Shown: positions 41,603-52,220 of the stretch, one piece after another | Layout of the letters: every line of letters starts with the position of its first letter | How positions within the stretch are numbered: the stretch's first letter is position 1 | Assembly: GCA_963971575.1 (NCBI GenBank) | Contig: OZ020618.1 | Span: forward strand, 8,000,501-8,064,500 | DNA from: Liopterus haemorrhoidalis | Lineage: Eukaryota; Arthropoda; Insecta; Coleoptera; Dytiscidae | Length of the DNA stretch: 64,000 nucleotides | Direction: 5' to 3' | Program-made: the position numbers and the translations under genes | Notes under the pieces: model-generated | The model's input: the letters and a program-made list of their open reading frames with translations, nothing else | Databases searched by the model: none | Told to the model about the DNA's origin: nothing

Positions 41603-42911
41603 CAAGGTGTCTCAAAAGAAATTTTATATTTAGTGGATCGATTAAAAAAAAAGTAAGCCGTATATAGAAAAAATGTTTATTAATTATTAAAATACACTTT
41701 TTGGGGATTTATTTCTTAAAAATAATATCGTCTAAATGTAGACCCTCGCGTTCTCGGCACTCATTTAATCTAACAGTAAAATTACTTATGACGTCTCGGC
41801 AGGTGGACTCGGGGATGGCTGCCATTTCGTGTCGGATATTTTCTTTCAAATGCGCCAGTGAAGTCGGTTTATTGGCGTAAACTTTAGATTTAAGATAACC
41901 CCATAGGAAAAAGCCCATAGGGGTTAAATCTGGACTGCGTGGAGGCCAATTTATGTCACCTCTCCGGGAGATCAATTTGCTTGAGAAAATTTCACGAACA
42001 CGTGGCAGAGACATATTGGACGTGTGTGAAGTTGCTCCGTCCTGTTGGAACCATGTTCTTTGGTTATAGCCAGGAAAGTTTTGCAGTTCAGGTACCAAGA
42101 AGTTGTCTAACATCTCCACTAACGCTCTGAATTAACTGTAACTGCACGCCCCCTTTCGTCTTCAAAAAAGTAAGGGCCGATAATTCCTCGCGCCGACATC
42201 GCAGCCCATACGGTCACTTTAGGCGAATGTAGGGGTTTCTGATGTTTGCGTTTCGGATTCGTTGCACTCCAGTAGCGGCAGTTCTGCTTATTTACGTGGC
42301 CATTAAGATGAAAATGAGCTTCATCCGAAAACAAAATGTTGGTAAACGTTGAAAATCGCTCAATCACCGGATTTACGAAATTAAGCCTCTGACTGGCATC
42401 TTGGGGCTTTAATTCTTGCACCAATTGAATTTTGTAGGGGTGCAGCTTTAGGTCTTTGTGCATAATGCAATGTAATGATGATCTATGCACATTTAAAGCA
42501 CTTGCGCGCTTCCGAATTGAAAGGTTCGGGTCGTCACGAACAGACTGATTAACATTCTCTACGTTTTCTACCGTTCTTGATGACCTAGGTCGCCCGGATT
42601 TTGATTTATCCAGCGTTGTACCAGTCTCTTCAAACTTTTTAACCCAATGTCGAATGAGAGGAATGCTTGGCGCATCATTTAAGTGGCGAAAACCTCGAAT
42701 ACTGCAGAATTTTATACGCGCTACAGTCGCCGAATCACCGTTTTTGTAAAACTCTCGCACGCATAACGCGCGGTCTGCTCCCGAGAAACGCTCCATAGCG
42801 ACTCAATTCCCAAGAGCCAGGCTACTGATTGACATAACCCCCGCGCCCCTCGGATACGTTGCGTTCACGCAGTAAGCTAAATAAATATAAAATTTCTTTT
42901 GAGACACCTTG
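41603..42911 (-). mobile_element. Near-complete DD41D Tc1/mariner transposon
   Basis: CAAGGTGTCTCAAAAGAAAT and onward ATTTATATTTA; the complement of the right end is nearly identical for ~28 bases. TA flanks at 41601-41602 and 42912-42913. 1309 bp, full length for the superfamily. It is inserted in repeat F. Confidence 0.93.
41709..42796 (-). pseudogene. DD41D transposase with one frameshift and a lost catalytic Asp
   Basis: Minus strand. 42796-42119 encodes the N-terminal 225 residues: MERFSGADRALCVREFYKNG, an HTH domain, SKSGRPRSSRT (GRPR-type linker), a second HTH (LSIRKRASALNVHRSS), and ILFSDEAHFHLNG with the first catalytic D. A 1-base deletion near 42120, just after VTVNSER, moves the rest into the frame 42119-41709: FLVPELQNF, WFQQDGATSH (second D), INWPPRSPDLTPMGFFLWGY, and the C-terminus to KK. 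The third acidic residue, 41 residues after the second, is glycine here (GGC at 41913-41915), where the 25-kb copy has aspartate. Length and layout are otherwise complete. It moves DNA by cut-and-paste in intact relatives. Confidence 0.93.
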
Positions 42912-42914
42912 TAT

Positions 42915-43745
42915 ATAGAAAAAAAAAGAAAGTCAACCAGAATTTTCTCCCACCCCTAATTCCTGTAGTATATTGAATTATTTTATTTTCAACGAAGACG
43001 ACGTACCGGATGCGAAATTAAAAATATTACAAATAGTAACGCCATTTTCAATTGTGTTTAAAACTCAATTTGGTCTGATCGAATTTCTGATCTTCTTTCT
43101 ATTATTTGGGATGCCGGTTAGACTACTGTTGCTCTCATAGCTTAATCTGTAGTTAAAACAGAGATATAATCCCTTTGACCTTGTTTATAAATGTACATTT
43201 TCAATTAACCTTTAGGATCTATTAATATTTGAGTATATCGGTTAGGCCATAATTTGCCATAGTTCCAGATATGCACATAGTGCTCGTCGATTAGCAACAG
43301 CCATTCTGTCGCTGTTGAAACCATGAAACCATCACAAACGTGTTAATGCACTGTACCTAGTTATGAAGCACCGAATCCTTTGATGAATTTATTATAGAGC
43401 GATTGCATTTGACGTTAGTTTCTGTCCTTTATACTAACTACACCATGTCCATCTCAACTCTTTGATGGAAATGTCATTACCTACCGTTATTGTCCTTTCA
43501 TATTTTACGATGGATAACGTACATTAGATCATCAATCAAATGAAGAATGTTAGTACTAAAATTACAGATTTATCTAACAGATCTTGATCTATATTGGTTG
43601 AAAGTGAGCGGCATTTAATTCACATCCCAATAAAATTGGAGGTTACTTAATACTGGTTTCAATTTTCTGTACCATAACTAATAATATACCTAAAACAAAA
43701 ATTTCAAATCGCAATATAACATCTATAATAATGGGATATTAACAA
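42915..43745. other. No confident feature
   Basis: No motif, array or element end recognised. Confidence 0.45.
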
Positions 43746-43748
43746 TTA

Positions 43749-44873
43749 CACAGCCCAACAGACATTTGGTTGCCTCCGATTTTTTAACTGTTTTTAGATA
43801 ATATTTGGGTGCAGAATCCAAAATAGCCGTCAGATTTGGTCTATCAGATCTAGTTTTTGAGATACGCTATATTGGCCTCTTTTACAATAAAATCATATTT
43901 TTTTTAACTTATGTACATTTTACGTTATTACTATTACTATTTGCTCCAACTGCCAGTTAAAAAAAGAAAAAATACAAAGTAAGTTATTTATTTCACAAAT
44001 ATATAAATATACATTCAGCACTTATTATTCAAAATTTTTCTTTTATACGACTTTCTATCATGGAGTTTACCAGGACAGTCTCGCTGAAGACTCTAACAGT
44101 AGTCGGACATCATGTCATCCCATCTTCCTTGATATCGATCTTCCATAGTTTTAATGTCCTGATAGAATCTTTCTCCCTGATCTTCACTAAAATCACCTAG
44201 GTTTTCTGGAAACCGATTTAAGTGGTTGTGGAGGTAGTGAACTTTTATGCTCATATTACAACCGAGAATATTAATGTTGGAAAGCATATTTTCCACTAAT
44301 TCTGTGTAATTCTCTGCTTTATGATTTCCAAGAAAAGTACTATTTGAGCAAATGAATACCAAGCATTAGATTCAAGCTCGTTTATTGATGCGGTAAATTG
44401 TAAATTTTTAATAAACTTTATCTGATGACTATCGAATTTTCCGGCTTTCAATTTTTCCGTGCTGATCCCAAGAAATTTATGTGTCAAGTAGCGAAAACAA
44501 AGTCCATCTCGATTTAAGACCTACACAAACTGCTTCATAAGCCCCAAGTTGTTGCAAGGATGAAAATATGATTTTCTCTCTCGCAACCAAAAGTTCGTTG
44601 ATTATGTTTTGTTTCCTTGAATCATGGCATTTCTTAAAGGCCAAGTTCTGGTAACCCAGTGCTGATCCTTAGCTCTGCTGTCCCAAAGACGTAAAAAACA
44701 AGGATATTTTTTATATTCACTTTACTGTCCAAGGAGGAAGTTTACCATTTTTAGATAAAAAACTAAAATCAATTAGCCTGTATCTCAAAAACTAGAACTG
44801 CTACTAAAAAATACCAGGTATTTTTGGAATCAGCACATCAAAAATATCCAAAATCTGCTCCTACTTTTCCAAT
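43749..44873 (-). mobile_element. Repeat H copy 1 (CACAG-ended element, right end missing)
   Basis: Starts CACAGCCCAACAGACATTTG and is collinear with 55900-57028 through the orphan ORF to AATCAGCACATCAAAAATAT, then stops matching near 44873. The right terminal CTGTG is absent. Confidence 0.75.
44065..44740 (-). pseudogene. Orphan ORF of repeat H, broken
   Basis: Minus-strand pieces in order: KYPCFLRLWDSRAKDQHW, NFWLRERKSYFHP, GLMKQFV, LCFRYLTHKFLGISTEKLKA, INELESNAWYSF, FLGNHKAENYTELVENMLSN, MSIKVHYLHNHLNRFPENLG, DFSEDQGERFYQDIKTMEDR and YQGRWDDMM-DYC. Frameshifts lie near 44330-44365 and 44500. I recognise this protein as one that recurs in many arthropod genomes and transcriptomes as an uncharacterised, repeat-associated protein, with the phrases DSRAKDQHW and F-QDIK-ME-RYQGRW as signatures. 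No catalytic motif is evident and I do not know its function. Its presence between inverted ends in two copies suggests it belongs to a DNA element. Confidence 0.6.
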
Positions 44874-44879
44874 TCAATA

Positions 44880-45640
44880 AAAAGTGGTCCAGTGACGAGA
44901 AATCAATGCACAAATCCCTGACGATATATATCCTGATATATGCTCCACCAAAGTGGATCTATTATTATTATATCTAGTGTGAATTTCGTGTAATTCGACA
45001 TTTATTTTTGCTGACAGTTTAGAAAATAATAAAAATTTTCTAATGAGAGTGTCCCCTCTTTTCATAGAAATATATGAAGTTAATTAAAGTGACAGAATGA
45101 TCTGGTCATGTTGAAAAAGTGTCTTAATAAAGACATGACACATAAAATAAAATCGATATTTTAATTTCGTTAGCTCGACATTTTGTAGTGAATGATGGTG
45201 CAACCGGGCATACAATGGATGAATACGCCGCTCGCTTTAGGAAAGAAGGGAGAAATGTTATATCGATCGTATATAGTAACGTTTAACACAGCGATTGTTA
45301 ACTGAAAATTCACATTTAATAATTAAAATCGTTGGTTTTCAGACTTAAACGGGTTTTTGGCTATAAAAAATTAAATACGACTTTTCAAAAAAATTAATGG
45401 ATTTTACGAATTAATAGGTTCTTGTATTGAAATGTTGAAAAGAATATTTAAAAACATTTTAAGCAAAAAATAAAAATTAATAATAATCTACTGCCAATTT
45501 TACCAAGAAATGGATCTTGGGATGACTATGACCCACCAGTAAAAAGAATTTAATATTTACCTTTCTTATCCTGCGTACTCAATACAGTACTACCGCACAT
45601 AAAATATGTTTACAGTCAGACTAAGTTACATAATGAAATA
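44880..45640. other. No confident feature
   Basis: AT-rich; frame 44874-45065 has no motif. Confidence 0.45.
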
Positions 45641-45647
45641 ATATAAA

Positions 45648-46535
45648 TTAAAAATGAACATTATTAAAGTCATCAGTTTCATAAATGGGATTTGTCAATA
45701 AATATTCTAGTTTGTTTGAAACTGTCTTGATTGGCAGGGATCTTATTTCCTCAGGTATTATATTGAAAAATGTAATGGCGTAGTAATTTGCGCTATCTCT
45801 TGATTTTTGAAGACCAAGAAAATTACTACTTATATTATTTTTTTTGCCGTGTGTCATGCCCGTGGTTGAAAGAGGGGAAGTTACATAAGTTCCTGTGCAT
45901 GAACATTAGGTATTGGTAGATAAATAAGGCAGGTAAAGTCATTATTTTCAATTTCATGAAGATCTCACGACAGTCAGCTCTAAAAGGAGCACCAGCTATG
46001 ACCCTAACAACTTTACGTTGAAGAGCAAAAATTCTATTGGCTGCTGGTGAGTGTCTCCAGACAAGAATGCCGTAGTTCAGGTGTGACTGAAATAACGAAA
46101 AGTAGGTCATTACAGGACTTTTTGGCAACCTTCTACTTTTGAAATTGAGAATTAAAAATACTGTAGACATTAGTTTTCGGCTGAAGAATTCACAGTGCTG
46201 ATCCCAGCGAAATTGTGGGTCGATGTGGATACCAAGAAACTTGACGTACGGGGGGTTTGAAAAATCGTGTTTCTTGGTGGAAATCATCATTGATTTGGTT
46301 TTGCCAGTATTTAAAGTTAATTTATTCCTATCAAACCAAGATGCAGCGTGTTCTACCACGGATTTACTCTCTAAGCGAAGGGAATTTAAGTTAGAATTTT
46401 TACAGAGTAAGGTATATCATCTAGACTATAGAGTTGGAGACCTTATATATCAATCCGTCCTCGTAGTTGGACAAAAACTCACTGGCGCTAGTGTTGCTGA
46501 CGTCACTCTGGATATCGTGTATATGTGTCATAGTT
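45648..46535 (-). pseudogene. Jockey-type LINE ORF2 C-terminal half
   Basis: Minus-strand run 46359-45835: ASWFDRNKLTLNTGKTKSMM (the NKL-LN--KTK block after the FADD box), YVKFLGIHIDPQFRWDQHC, LILNFKSRRLP, YFSLFQSHLNYGILVWRHSP, IFALQRKVVRVIAGAPFRAD, CREIFMKLKIMTLPALFIYQ and HDTRQKK. After a shift in a T-run, 45857-45648 continues NYYAITFFNIIPEEIRSLP to a stop. The order equals jockey-superfamily ORF2 from the RT thumb to the end. The palm with FADD is not preserved upstream; 46360-46535 is decayed. Only two visible lesions in 230 codons, so this is one of the younger LINE pieces. Confidence 0.85.
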
Positions 46536-46559
46536 CTGGATTCTTCTTTATTAATTATT

Positions 46560-46955
46560 GACCTGATTTTGTTCCATAATTTATTTTATGCTTTGTTTAT
46601 ATACATTTTTTTAAATTGTTCATTTATGTGTAAAATTACCATTGAATGTTTATGTTTAAAATTCATTTAATGTGTCAATAAAATATGAATGTAAAAAGCT
46701 CACGCTCATTATAGAATAAAATTTTTAGTATTTTTCGTTTTTAACATTCAACAATACATGATGCATGCGCTGTCATAAATATGTTTATTCATTAATAATA
46801 TCATTCGGTGCAGTTCACTGATTCTAGTCCAGATACAGATATGTTGGCGTGTATTGATTTATAACAAACACTAAAATATTTTTTATTTATTGGTAGGTTT
46901 GGTTTTGATTGAATAAAAATTATATTACGGATAATTTATGGATCTTTCCGCTTCT
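46560..46955. other. AT-rich stretch, nothing recognised
   Basis: No motif seen. Confidence 0.45.
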
Positions 46956-46964
46956 ATTTCAAGC

Positions 46965-47995
46965 TTAGAACGTCGACAAATTTCCAGTATTCTGATCTGT
47001 GTACCTTGTATAAAAATTAAAATCATGGTTAGCTAATGGATTTAAGATACTGGTTAGGTAGTATTATAATCTACGGTTATACTTACTCTGTTGTACAATT
47101 CGAGGACTCCCACCTAAGAACAGAATCCGCGAGCAGTTTCGGACATGAACTCTCAGTGTTCGCTAGCTGGTTGCAATGATTTTTAAGATGAATTTAACGA
47201 TTTAAGAATAATATATGATTCGTTTCACTCCTAGTTGAAGCGTAGGACGTTGACCTTATATAAAAATGAAAGTCGCGGTTGGCTGATTCGAGTACTCCCA
47301 CATAACGAGATCAAACATTTACATAATCTGCGAGCGGTTTTGGATATGAACTCTCTGTTCGCTAGCTGGTTGCAACGATTCGTAGGATGGATTTCAGGGT
47401 TTTTGAATTAGGGATTCAGTGGATTCAGGGAATTTGAGATCCTCATTTCAACTTATCTTACGTTTATGGATTTATTTACGTAATTATACAGTATGACTTA
47501 AAGTTATGATGATACAACTAATCCAAAAGAGACGCACATTCACAAAAAATTAACACATGATAAAACTTACAAACCCAACACAAATTTGTCCAGTGGATAC
47601 CAAGTCCTTTACTATCGTCTCCGAAATCCATTTGTCTCTAATAAGTTTTGGAATATTGTCTCTCTATTTAATTAGCTGTAGGCTGTACTAACGTATATAT
47701 GAAGTTACTTTAGGTAACCATGGTATTACTACCTCTGTACATATGTACAATCTGAAGACTCTCAGATAAGGAGATCAGTACCCGCGAGCGGTTTCGGACA
47801 TGAACTCTCAACGTTCGCTAACTGGTTGCAATGATTCGTAGGATGGATTTCAGGGTTTTTGAATTAAAGTCCTCATTTCAACTTACCTACTTAAATTACA
47901 TTTATGGATTTATTTACATAATTATACACTATGACTTACAATTATGATGCAGATAGCCCAAAAGAGAAACACATATTCACAAACAATTGTCTCTC
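46965..47995. repeat. Repeat G cluster (three direct units)
   Basis: Units share CGCGAGCGGTTTCGGACATG, AACTCTC, TTCGCTAGCTGGTTGCAATG and ATTCGTAGGATGGATTTCAG, starting at about 47133, 47328 and 47782. Units 2 and 3 also share a following ~150-base block (CTCATTTCAACTTA, TTATGGATTTATTTAC, AATTATACA). Unit 1 and 2 share an upstream TATAAAAAT-GAAAGTC block. Direct, GC-rich words in an AT-rich setting hint at decayed LTRs, but no gag or pol frame is seen. Confidence 0.6.
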
Positions 47996-48400
47996 AGACA
48001 TTTTGGTACTCTTTTTTAGAGTATTATACTCTTTTCTAAGTAATATCCTTTTTCCTCTTACTTTGTATAAAAGGACTCTCTATATAATCTTTTTCTATTT
48101 TCTAGTGTGAGGACCTTTATATTTTTGTTTGCTCATCACTGGTATTTTTAGACTGAGGACCTTTTCTTTGCTCATCACTTGTGTTTCTAGAATGAAGACC
48201 TTTGACACGGCTCTGGCTACGAAGCATACTCTATTTCTGTAAAAAAAAATCTGGTCAGCCTACGCCATCTATGAAATTATTTTGTTACTTTAACTAGCCT
48301 CGTCCGAGTCTACACTCTTACTACTAACTACGCTCTAAGTACACTAAATATGTTTAACCCTTGACGCACAAAATTTGACTTCCTCGAGAGCGTAACATTG
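47996..48400. repeat. Possible LTR-like segment
   Basis: Begins TGTCTCTCAGACATT ~47990, has TATAAAAGGACTCTC (TATA-like) near 48066, three GAGGACCTTT-type words, and ends near GAGCGTAACA, followed by TTGCCCAACTGTC, which looks like a decayed primer-binding site. Only one copy was found, so an LTR identity is speculative. Confidence 0.25.
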
Positions 48401-48404
48401 CCCA

Positions 48405-49150
48405 ACTGTCAAAAATATCATCTCACACCCTTGTTCTTTTGATCTATCTCAGCACTTACATGACAATTTATCGATAATAATTTAGCTAGAATAATCTCAT
48501 TAGAAAAATAACCAAAACTAAAGTTTTATTTTAAGACAGAGATTAATTGTTATTTAGATAGGGTTCGAATACGTCCAATATTTATTTTAAACATTTTTTA
48601 AATTAATGTATAATTTACTATTTTCTTTTCTTGTTCATACAATTGCAGTTTTTGTGGTAAATATTTATTTATAGTACTAATTTTATATTCCTGTCCATTT
48701 GAATAAAATATACAGCGTATGTATGCTAAATTTAAGTAACATTAATCTAAACTACTCGGCATGACATATTTAGCCCTTTTTTTTACATTTTAAAATCTTG
48801 ATTTACCTGACACACGGAAGTGTAGCATGATATACCCTATTTTAACAGTAGTTGCAATAAATTTTTATATTTAAACCACTCCTTATTTCCCAAAGCGTGA
48901 TAAAAAAAAGGGTGAAAATTTATAATCCTTTGAAGTTAAAGTTTTTATTTCACGATATGAAGCATTATTATTGCCAAAAAATTGGTCATATTTCGATAGT
49001 GTAGAAACCATAACGAACAAAACTATTTTTTTGAACAAAAAAATGTTACTAAAAGATTAATCATGAAATTATAAAAAAAGTTGGAAACTGGTTTGTAAAT
49101 TAAATACAGATTTGTATACAGACTTACAAAATATGTAGTAGCTTTTATTT
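48405..49150. other. AT-rich stretch, nothing recognised
   Basis: No open frame with a motif. Confidence 0.45.
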
Positions 49151-49279
49151 ATAGTACGAGGATTACCTTTTATGTTTTTACAAACGATCACTAGATGGCA
49201 ATATTGAAATGTGTCACTACTATATTCGTAAAATTTTATTTTTACAGTTAGCGTTAAAAAAAAATAAGTTTGTGAAAAA

Positions 49280-49916
49280 ATGGACATTACTCGTGAAGGT
49301 TTTCGTTGGATGATTTTTTACAATTTTAGTAAAGGCCTATCTCAACAACAATGCATAGATTCGCTTCGTTCAACTTTGGGTAATGAAGCAACATCAGAAA
49401 AGACGTTTACAATTAGTTTGCAGAATTTCGTCATGGTTGTGCGTCCGTCAGTGATGAATCTCGACCAAAATCGGTTGTGATTCAAAAAAACATAGATTCT
49501 GTGCGCAAAATGATTGAAGAAGATCGGCATGTGACTTACCGCGAGATAGAGGCATCCTTTGGCATATCGCAGACTGCAATACATTCGATTTTGCATGAAT
49601 ATTTAGCCGTGAAAAAGATCTGTTCCCGTTGGATTCCGCATAATTTGATCGAAGCTCAAAAAAGGCTCGTGTTGATTGGTGTACGGCAATGCTAAAAAAA
49701 TTCAACCAAGGCACTGCAAAATCCGTATACAACATCGTTACAGGTGACGAAACTTGCATTTATTCATATGAACCGGAAACTAAGCAACAATCCACTATTT
49801 GAGTCTTTCAAGATGAACCGAAACCTACAAAAGTTGTTCGTTCACGAAGCACTTTCAAGAAAATGATCGCTTGTTTCTTTGGTTGTACTGCACATGTCTC
49901 AACCATTACTTTAGAG
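49280..49916 (+). pseudogene. mariner transposase, N-terminal part
   Basis: Starts MDITREGFRWMIFYNFSKGL, then SQQQCIDSLRSTLGNEATS (first HTH). After a stop/shift near 49480 come IQKNIDSVRKMIEEDRHVTY, REIEASFGISQTAIHSILHE (second HTH), VKKICSRWIPHNL, VTGDETCIYSYEPETKQQST with the first catalytic D intact, and RSTFKKMIACFFGCT. The usual tryptophan in ETW is cysteine here. The frame is cut at 49917 by a hAT insertion. Close relative of 39562-40114 and of the minus-strand copy at 63.3 kb. Confidence 0.9.
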
Positions 49917-50295
49917 CAGTGGTTCCCAACCTGTGCTCCGCGGAGCCCTAAGTGCTCTGCGTGTACTTCTCAGGAGCTCATCAGCCGTTCCAGGAAATAA
50001 AAGAAATAAAAATTGAATAAAACCAAAAGAATTAGAAATAAAAAACAGAATTAATATAAGAAAACTGGAAATTACATTCTGAAAGAATATTGCCCAAGTT
50101 GTATGTATATCCGAGTGATTTCTGACTCTAGCCGGTCTATGACTCTATGACTAGCTGGAATGTGATCGGTGAGATGCATTTTTGTTTGAATAATCTGCGT
50201 GTATTTGGATTATTTGCTTCATTTTATAAAAATCTCTCTATCTATCAATAAGTGAGCTGTGAAAGAGAAAAGTGAATTTATATTAACTAAAAAAC
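49917..50295 (+). mobile_element. hAT fragment nested in mariner
   Basis: Begins CAGTGGTTCCCAACCTGTGC, a standard hAT terminus, followed by CTCCGCGGAGCC. It starts exactly where the sister mariner continues uninterrupted (after TTACTTTAGAG). The right end is not recognisable, so the copy is 3'-truncated. Mariner sequence resumes TTAATGCTGAATGG near 50297. Confidence 0.7.
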
Positions 50296-50296
50296 A

Positions 50297-50507
50297 GTTA
50301 ATGCTGAATGGTACAACAATTTGTTTACCAGAAGTCATCGACAAAATCAGGAAAAACTACCAAAAAACGTCGTATCATTCTTCATTATGGCAATGCAAGC
50401 TCCACATGTCAAACAATTGATTATTTGAGGGAGAAAAACGTCCAATTAATGTATCATTACCCGTATTCACCTGATTTATCCGCTAACGACTTTTTTTTTT
50501 GTTTCCC
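50297..50507 (+). pseudogene. mariner transposase, middle part
   Basis: Reads PEVIDKIRK, KKRRIILHYGNASS and YPYSPDLSANDFFF across small shifts. HYGN replaces HHDN, so the second catalytic aspartate is glycine; the third (AND) is kept. It lies between the two nested insertions. Confidence 0.8.
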
Positions 50508-51375
50508 CATGGTAAAAAAACAAAGCCGGGTCGTTCATAAACGAACCGGCTCACTGAGCCGACTCGGTACACTGACCGAAGTAACACGGTTCACCAAATT
50601 GAAATGAGCCGGCTCACGGCTCACTGTATAGTTTCAAGTTTCAAGGATACGAGTGGTCGGGCGATTGTGAGCAATGACCGGAGTGATCCGGATCTGGATC
50701 GATATCATGTTGAACTTCGCGAGAACTCTGCGTGTAATGTATTATCATAAAGTGTATTATTTATTGTCATCAATTTGTAGGGCAGTTTATTTGAAACTAA
50801 TAGGCTTAGTCTGTATTTTCTTACAACCATACTATATAAAAATATTAAAAATATTGCCCAAATCCCAGATGTCCGATTTATAAGGGCAATAAACATCGCC
50901 ATAAACTTAACACATCTGGTTTAAAATACAGTAGCTACATAAAGTGAATTGTTTGTTTCAAAAATGTTAGATAAGAACTGGGGCTAAGCAACGTTCTATC
51001 TACGAGCGAACGACCGACAACTGACCCGGTCTAAGAAAGAGCCGGCTCTAAGCGACGTCTACCTACAAGCGAACGACCGACAACTGACCGGGTTAAGCGA
51101 CGTTTTACCTACGAGCGAACGACCGACAACTGGCCCGGTCTAAGAAAGAGCCGGGTCTAAGAAAGAACCGGCTCTAAGCGACGTCTACCTACAAGCGAAC
51201 GACCGACAACTGACCGGCTCTAAGCGACGTTCTACCTACCAACTAACGACCGACCTGTGTCTCGAAAACATGTTTACTTAACCGGATCACTGAGCCGGAT
51301 CAATGAACCGGCTCAACAAACTGAACGACCTCCACTGATCCGGTTCCGCAAACTGAGCCGAAATTCCCATCTCTA
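50508..51375. mobile_element. hAT-like element with ~44-bp internal repeats, nested in mariner
   Basis: The right end, read as complement, starts TAGAGATGGGAATTTCGGCT, a common hAT-type terminus. The left end CATGGTAAAAAAACAAAGCC is diverged. Both subterminal regions carry GAACCGGCTCACTGAGCCG and GCCGGATCA words in both orientations. Five copies of a ~44-bp unit lie at 50985-51255. No transposase. GC-rich compared with the flanks. Confidence 0.6.
50985..51255. repeat. ~44-bp tandem repeat with variable spacer
   Basis: Core AAGCGACGTCTACCTACAAG then CGAACGACCGACAACTGACC, five times. Spacers are CGGTCTAAGAAAGAGC, duplicated after unit 3. Not CRISPR-like: units are contiguous and in a eukaryotic transposon. 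Confidence 0.88.
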
Positions 51376-51425
51376 GTTTGAACGCATGCAAAAATGTATA
51401 AATCTTAAGAGCGAATATTTTGAAA
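51376..51425 (+). pseudogene. mariner transposase, C-terminal tail
   Basis: FERMQKCINLKSEYFEKE followed by TAA, the standard C-terminus of this mariner family; about 40 residues before it are missing at the insertion site. Confidence 0.8.
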
Positions 51426-51499
51426 AGGAATAAAGCAGTTAGTTCAAAAAAAAAATGTCTTTCTTAGTTTTTGTAAAAATTTAAAAGGCAGCCCTCGTA

Positions 51500-52130
51500 T
51501 TAAATATGACCTACAGAAAGCTATAAATCTATCAGATTAATTCTTGGTTCATTGGTTCTTCTTGGCATTCTTTTCATCCAACTCTATCTCAACCACATTC
51601 AAACTTATGTATATAACCTTTAGCCGTGAAAAATTAAGTTCTATAAAGTTTCTTATGGAGAACATTGCAGGTATATCCTTTGAGAATACATCCCTTCTAC
51701 ATTAACCTTTAATAGTAACGTTGCCTTTTCACAACACTAATTTCTTTTGTAATAGAGAACGTGAGAGAGCGAGAGTCTGCTGCCATCTTGTTGTAATATT
51801 GATGAAGTAATCTGTCTTCATTTCTGACCTTTCTTACATTTATAATAGTTATCGTGAACGGTTAGCGATCAGAATAGGTTATAATGTAATTCGGATATCA
51901 AATTTGTGTCAGTTTGCCGGGATATATAAATGGACGGAAGAAAAGGGATGGATGATAGTTCTATATTTGGGATCACTTTTATTTGAACTGTACAGTCTGA
52001 ACAAAAATGTTAAAGAACGAATAAGAGTGCACAAATTAATATTATTATTAATTTAAATCGAATTTAAGTATTGTTTATACAATTCAAGAAAAACAATATT
52101 GTATACAATATTGGGTTGTTACATAAGTCC
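51500..52130. other. AT-rich stretch, nothing recognised
   Basis: No motif seen. Confidence 0.45.
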
Positions 52131-52135
52131 GTTCG

Positions 52136-52186
52136 TTTTTAGGGTTTTGTAGGTATGACCAAAAACCCTTATACCGTCATTTTGTC

Positions 52187-52220
<34 letters not shown>

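Larger units (their letters stand above)
49157..51497 (+). mobile_element. mariner element interrupted by two insertions
   Basis: Left terminal repeat CGAGGATTACCTTTTATGTT starts at 49157 after TA; right end complement CGAGGGCTGCCTTTTAAATT ends at 51497 before TA (51498-51499). The transposase is split in three. 2341 bp instead of ~1.3 kb because a hAT fragment (49917-~50295) and a second repeat-rich element (~50508-51375) are nested inside. The sister copy at 63267-63835 lacks the first insertion and so defines its left junction. Confidence 0.88.

Noticed and set aside
46965..47995. CRISPR-like direct repeats
   Set aside because: Units are long, diverged and unevenly spaced; better read as decayed repeats.
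50985..51255. CRISPR array
   Set aside because: Contiguous tandem units without unique spacers, inside a eukaryotic transposon.
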